From: Oscillospiraceae bacterium
GTDB taxonomy: Bacteria > Bacillota > Clostridia > Oscillospirales > Oscillospiraceae
NCBI GenBank assembly: GCA_022792555.1
Contig: JAAWBF010000019.1
Coordinates: 1-57,956, forward strand
DNA: 57,956 nt
Direction: 5' to 3'
Below, one piece after another: positions 54,633-57,956 of the stretch (position 1 is the stretch's first letter; each line of letters starts with the position of its first letter). The translations under genes were made by a program, and so were the position numbers. The notes beneath the pieces are model-generated. The model did not search any database. It was given only the letters and a program-made list of their open reading frames with translations, and was not told the origin of the DNA.

Positions 54633-56072
54633 ATGGCCTTTCTTTCTCTCTCGTTTCTGTTGTTTTTTCCCATCACAGCATTAGGATATTTTCTCCTGCC
54701 CAGGCAAGTAAAGAACCTTTGGTTGTTGGCGGCTAGCTGGTTTTTCTATCTATGCGCCAAGCCGATCTACTTGACCCTGCTGCTCTTTGTCATCCTCACC
54801 TCTTACTGCATGGGGCGCATTTTGGACAAATATAGACGGAAAGGGATACTGGCTCTCTGCTTGACGGCTGATGGTATCCTGCTCTTCGCCTTTAAATATG
54901 TTCAATTTGCCCTTTCCCTAGTAGGACAGGGACTCCAAAGGGTGGGGATTGCATTTGAAATCCCGGTTTTGACATTAGTCCTACCGGTAGGGATCTCCTT
55001 TTATGTGTTTCAAGCGATGGGCTATGTGATCGATGTGTACCGGGGCGGCGCGGTGGAACGAAGCTTTTTGCACTACGCACTCTTCCTCTCGTTCTTTCCC
55101 CAGATTATCTCTGGCCCGATTGGACGGGCGGAGGAGCTGCTGCCCCAATTTCGAACGATTCACCCCTTTGACTGGGATGCCTTCCGGCGGGGATTGCTGC
55201 GTTTTTTATGGGGTGCCTTTCTAAAGCTGGTGTTGGCCGATCGGCTGGCTGTCCTGGTGAACACCATCTACGCCGCGCCGGACACTTTCGGGGCCCTCCA
55301 GGTGATGGGGGCGGCGGTGGCCTTCTCCTTTCAGATCTACTGCGATTTCTCGGCCTACTCCCATATGGCCTTAGGTGTGGCGGGGAGTATGGGCTTTATC
55401 CTGCGGGAGAATTTTCAAGCCCCGTATTTCTCCCGCTCCATTGCGGAATTCTGGCGGCGGTGGCATATGTCCCTGTCCTCCTGGTTCCGGGATTATTTGT
55501 ACATCCCCCTAGGCGGCTCACGCCGGGGAACAGTGCGGAAATATTGGAACATAATAATCGTTTTTACGGTGAGTGGACTGTGGCATGGGGCAGCGGTAAC
55601 ATTTGTGGTATGGGGACTGCTCAACGGACTCTATCAGGTAGCTGGGGCTGTCACCGTGCCACTGCGAAGCAGGATTGGCCGCTGGCTGGGGCTGGGAGAG
55701 GAGCGGTTGCTCCGGCATCTGATTCAGATTACGCTGACCTTTCTGCTGACCACCATTGCGTGGGTCTTTTTCAAGGCGGACGGACTGTCCAATGCTTTGG
55801 CGATCTTGGGCAGGATGTGTTACGGCCCTCTCTGGGTCCGGCAGAGCATGGGGCTCAACAGACAGGAGCTGATAGTGGCCCTGATTGGCCTAATAATTTT
55901 GCTCTTTATAGATCTAGGCGCTCAGAAATGGGACTGGCCCCGCATATGGCTGGAGGCCCGCCGGCCAGTGCGCTGGGTGGTCTTGTGGGCCCTGCTGTTT
56001 GCATGCCTCCTCTGTGGCAGCTATGGTACGGGCTATGATGCTCAGGCCTTTCTCTATGGATTCAGTTTTTGA
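54633..56072 (+). CDS. MBOAT-family O-acyltransferase (AlgI/DltB-like)
   Basis: LPVGISFYVFQAMGYVIDVYRG; FFPQIISGPIGRAEELLPQF; FSAYSHMALG; EFWRRWHMSLSSWFRDYLYIPLGGSR; SGLWHGAAVTFVVWGLLNG. Confidence 0.93.
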   Translation: MAFLSLSFLLFFPITALGYFLLPRQVKNLWLLAASWFFYLCAKPIYLTLLLFVILTSYCMGRILDKYRRKGILALCLTADGILLFAFKYVQFALSLVGQGLQRVGIAFEIPVLTLVLPVGISFYVFQAMGYVIDVYRGGAVERSFLHYALFLSFFPQIISGPIGRAEELLPQFRTIHPFDWDAFRRGLLRFLWGAFLKLVLADRLAVLVNTIYAAPDTFGALQVMGAAVAFSFQIYCDFSAYSHMALGVAGSMGFILRENFQAPYFSRSIAEFWRRWHMSLSSWFRDYLYIPLGGSRRGTVRKYWNIIIVFTVSGLWHGAAVTFVVWGLLNGLYQVAGAVTVPLRSRIGRWLGLGEERLLRHLIQITLTFLLTTIAWVFFKADGLSNALAILGRMCYGPLWVRQSMGLNRQELIVALIGLIILLFIDLGAQKWDWPRIWLEARRPVRWVVLWALLFACLLCGSYGTGYDAQAFLYGFSF

Positions 56073-56080
56073 TCAAAAAC

Positions 56081-56106
56081 TCCCGCCTCCCTTTCGGGAG
56101 GCGGGA
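56081..56106 (+). terminator. Stem-loop between the MBOAT gene and its partner
   Basis: TCCCGCCTCC-CTTTC-GGGAGGCGGGA. Confidence 0.55.
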
Positions 56107-56134
56107 ATCAGAATTGTTACAGGAGGGGATTGTC

Positions 56135-57172
56135 TTGTCTCGATCCAAGGGCAGATATAGATGGTGGAAGGAGTTCGCCTTTACCACGGTATTTCTGCTG
56201 CTAACAGTCTGGATGATCCAATTTGCTTCTGATGTGTTGCGGCCTCCTCAGAAAGTCTATGGATCTACCTGGAGCGCTTTCCGGGCCGAGCCGGAAGATA
56301 GCCTAGATGTCATCTATTTGGGCAGCTCCTATGCCTACTGCGACATCAACCCCTCAATGGTATATGCCAGCTCCGGCTTGACCAGCTATGTGATGGCGGG
56401 CTCGGAACAGACGTTGTCCATTACCTACTGGTATCTCAAGGAGATCTTGGAGACTCAATCTCCGGCGGCGGTTATGTTGGAAGTGACCTCCCTCTTTTTC
56501 AAAGCCAACCAGAATTATACCCAACAGAACATAGTCTATATGCCCTTCTCCTGCAATAAACTGGGGGCCATTGTTACCGCTGCCGAGCCAGAACTGCGGC
56601 TCGGCTTGCTGTTTGATCTCTATTTCTACCACAGTCGGTGGAATGAAATAGGTTTCGGGGATATCTGGCGGGCGCTGAACCCCATCCAGTGGGACGCCAG
56701 GAAGGGGCATACTGCAATGGAGGGGACTAAGGAGGGCGCGGGGGAGGTTCTCAGTGAAGTGGACCGCGTTGTGACAGCAGAGGATTATAGAGCCAACCTG
56801 GCCTGGCTGAAGAAAATCACGGATCTGTGCCAGGAGCATAACATCCAATGCTTCCTGACCATATATCCAAGCTATACCCGCAGCCGTCCAGAGACCTATG
56901 CCCGCATTGGACGTGAGCTCCAGGCTATCGCCCCAGAAGCAATTTACTGCGATTGGAGCGATGCCTTTGACACCATAGGTCTGATCCCAACCGAGCACCT
57001 ATACGACGGAGGGCACCTCAACCAGGAGGGTACAGCGATCTTCTCGAACTGGCTAGGAGGGTTTCTGATCGGACAAGGCGTGACACCCCGCAGCCAGACC
57101 GCAGAAAATACTGCTGCCTGGCAGGCCGCGGTTCAGGAGTGGGAGGAGACAGAGGCGGTATCCAATCCATAG
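56135..57172 (+). CDS. Membrane-anchored SGNH/DltD/AlgJ-like partner of the MBOAT acyltransferase (TTG start)
   Basis: Single N-terminal TM; DVIYLGSSYAYCDINPSMVY (GSS block); C-terminal DGGHLNQEGTAIFSNWL (DxxH block); RBS AGGAGGGG before TTG 56135. Confidence 0.8.
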   Translation: MSRSKGRYRWWKEFAFTTVFLLLTVWMIQFASDVLRPPQKVYGSTWSAFRAEPEDSLDVIYLGSSYAYCDINPSMVYASSGLTSYVMAGSEQTLSITYWYLKEILETQSPAAVMLEVTSLFFKANQNYTQQNIVYMPFSCNKLGAIVTAAEPELRLGLLFDLYFYHSRWNEIGFGDIWRALNPIQWDARKGHTAMEGTKEGAGEVLSEVDRVVTAEDYRANLAWLKKITDLCQEHNIQCFLTIYPSYTRSRPETYARIGRELQAIAPEAIYCDWSDAFDTIGLIPTEHLYDGGHLNQEGTAIFSNWLGGFLIGQGVTPRSQTAENTAAWQAAVQEWEETEAVSNP

Positions 57173-57225
57173 CAGTAAGCATTGTTTTCTGCATTATACT
57201 GTAAGACGCAATCGGAGGTGCCGAC

Positions 57226-57567
57226 ATGATCTTATACCGGCCTGTTGGAGAACAGGAACTAGCTTTGATTGCGGAGAGCGGTTATACCGTCTTTCCGCCG
57301 CGTCTGCCGGGACAGCCTATATTTTATCCTGTGCTGAATGAGCGCTATGCGGTCGAAATCGCCAGCCGGTGGAATATCAAAGACAAACGGTCCGGCCATC
57401 GGGGCTTTGTCACACGCTTTGAAGTAGAGGACAGTTTTCTATCAAGCTATGAAGTTCAGACCGTTGGCCGCGCTTATCATCAGGAGTATTGGATTCCAGC
57501 CGGAGAATTGACGCAGTTCAACCAGCATATTATCGGGAAAATTGAAGTGATCAGAGCCTTTCCGTGA
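57226..57567 (+). CDS. Conserved hypothetical protein of the type often labelled ADP-ribosylation/crystallin J1
   Basis: MILYRPVGEQELALIAESGYTVFPPRLPGQPIFYPVLNERYAVEIASRWN. Confidence 0.6.
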   Translation: MILYRPVGEQELALIAESGYTVFPPRLPGQPIFYPVLNERYAVEIASRWNIKDKRSGHRGFVTRFEVEDSFLSSYEVQTVGRAYHQEYWIPAGELTQFNQHIIGKIEVIRAFP

Positions 57568-57629
57568 CAGTCTAAAAAAAGACTTGCACAGCAGGCGGCT
57601 CTGTGCTAAAATACCAAAGTATGTGATTA

Positions 57630-57716
57630 CACACATCCGTGGGACAGGGCCCCATGTGCCGGATACCGGTGGGCGGTTCTGGAGGAACCGGATGGAGGAA
57701 TCAACAAATAAGGAGG
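57630..57716 (+). promoter_or_regulatory. Possible rpsB leader RNA
   Basis: ATCCG...CGGAT pairing and CGGTTC-TGGA-GGAACCG hairpin before the AAGGAGG RBS of rpsB. Confidence 0.3.
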
Positions 57717-57723
57717 AATTACC

Positions 57724-57956
57724 ATGGCAGTCGTATCTATGAAGCAGCTTTTGGAGGCAGGCGTCCACTTCGGACATCAGACCCGCCGCTGGAACCCCAA
57801 GATGGCCACCTATATCTACACGGAGCGCAACGGGATCTATATCATCGATCTCCAGAAGACCGTAAAGAAGCTGGAAGAGGCCTATCACTTTGTCCGTAGC
57901 CTGGGGGAGAGCGGTCAGAGCCTGCTCTTTGTCGGCACCAAGAAGCAGGCCCAGGA
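57724..57956 (+). CDS. rpsB: 30S ribosomal protein S2 (5' part, runs off the window)
   Basis: [54 protein letters not shown]. Confidence 0.97.
   Translation, partial: MAVVSMKQLLEAGVHFGHQTRRWNPKMATYIYTERNGIYIIDLQKTVKKLEEAYHFVRSLGESGQSLLFVGTKKQAQ

Noticed and set aside
55208-56038. 276-aa plus-strand ORF overlapping the MBOAT gene
   Set aside because: Out-of-frame overlap with a well-supported acyltransferase; Gly/Arg/Pro-rich shadow translation.

Overview
The window is chromosomal DNA from a spore-forming, Oscillospiraceae/Clostridia-like Firmicute, judged from spoVAD/spoVAE, addAB, dnaG-rpoD, hprK and TIGR03960/TIGR03936. No rRNA, tRNA, prophage or CRISPR array was recognised. The main blocks are: (i) 7-7730, a heptose-activation and glycan-export operon (HddC-like nucleotidyltransferase fused to GmhB, acyltransferase, HddA, GmhA, epimerase, ABC-2 permease with an unusual N-terminal extension, ABC ATPase, second SIS protein); (ii) 8404-18008, a molybdenum-cofactor and molybdate-uptake region (MPT-binding protein, moeA, moaC, mobB, moaA, a CbrC-family gene, a MOSC-MogA fusion, modABC, flavin reductase); (iii) housekeeping, sporulation and cell-envelope genes (patB-like, amidase, 5'-nucleotidase, spoVAE/AD, addBA, rpmE, hflX, dgt, dnaG-rpoD, glnS, an AGCS symporter, an S24-type regulator, a radical-SAM pair, a Cu/Zn SOD, proC, rpmB, hprK, an AlgI/SGNH O-acetylation pair, rpsB start). 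The most interesting non-coding signals are: a MITE-like family (TIR GAACCTGTATTCAYAAT, TTA/TAA target duplication), one copy of which appears to interrupt a putative Moco-riboswitch leader and two copies of which sit on stop codons; a second family of TA-flanked palindromes that supply the TAG stop codon of neighbouring genes; long nested hairpins with a recurrent GTTTCCCC-type core; and an unassigned structured leader upstream of the Na+/alanine symporter. All family assignments come from reading the translated sequence, with no database search.
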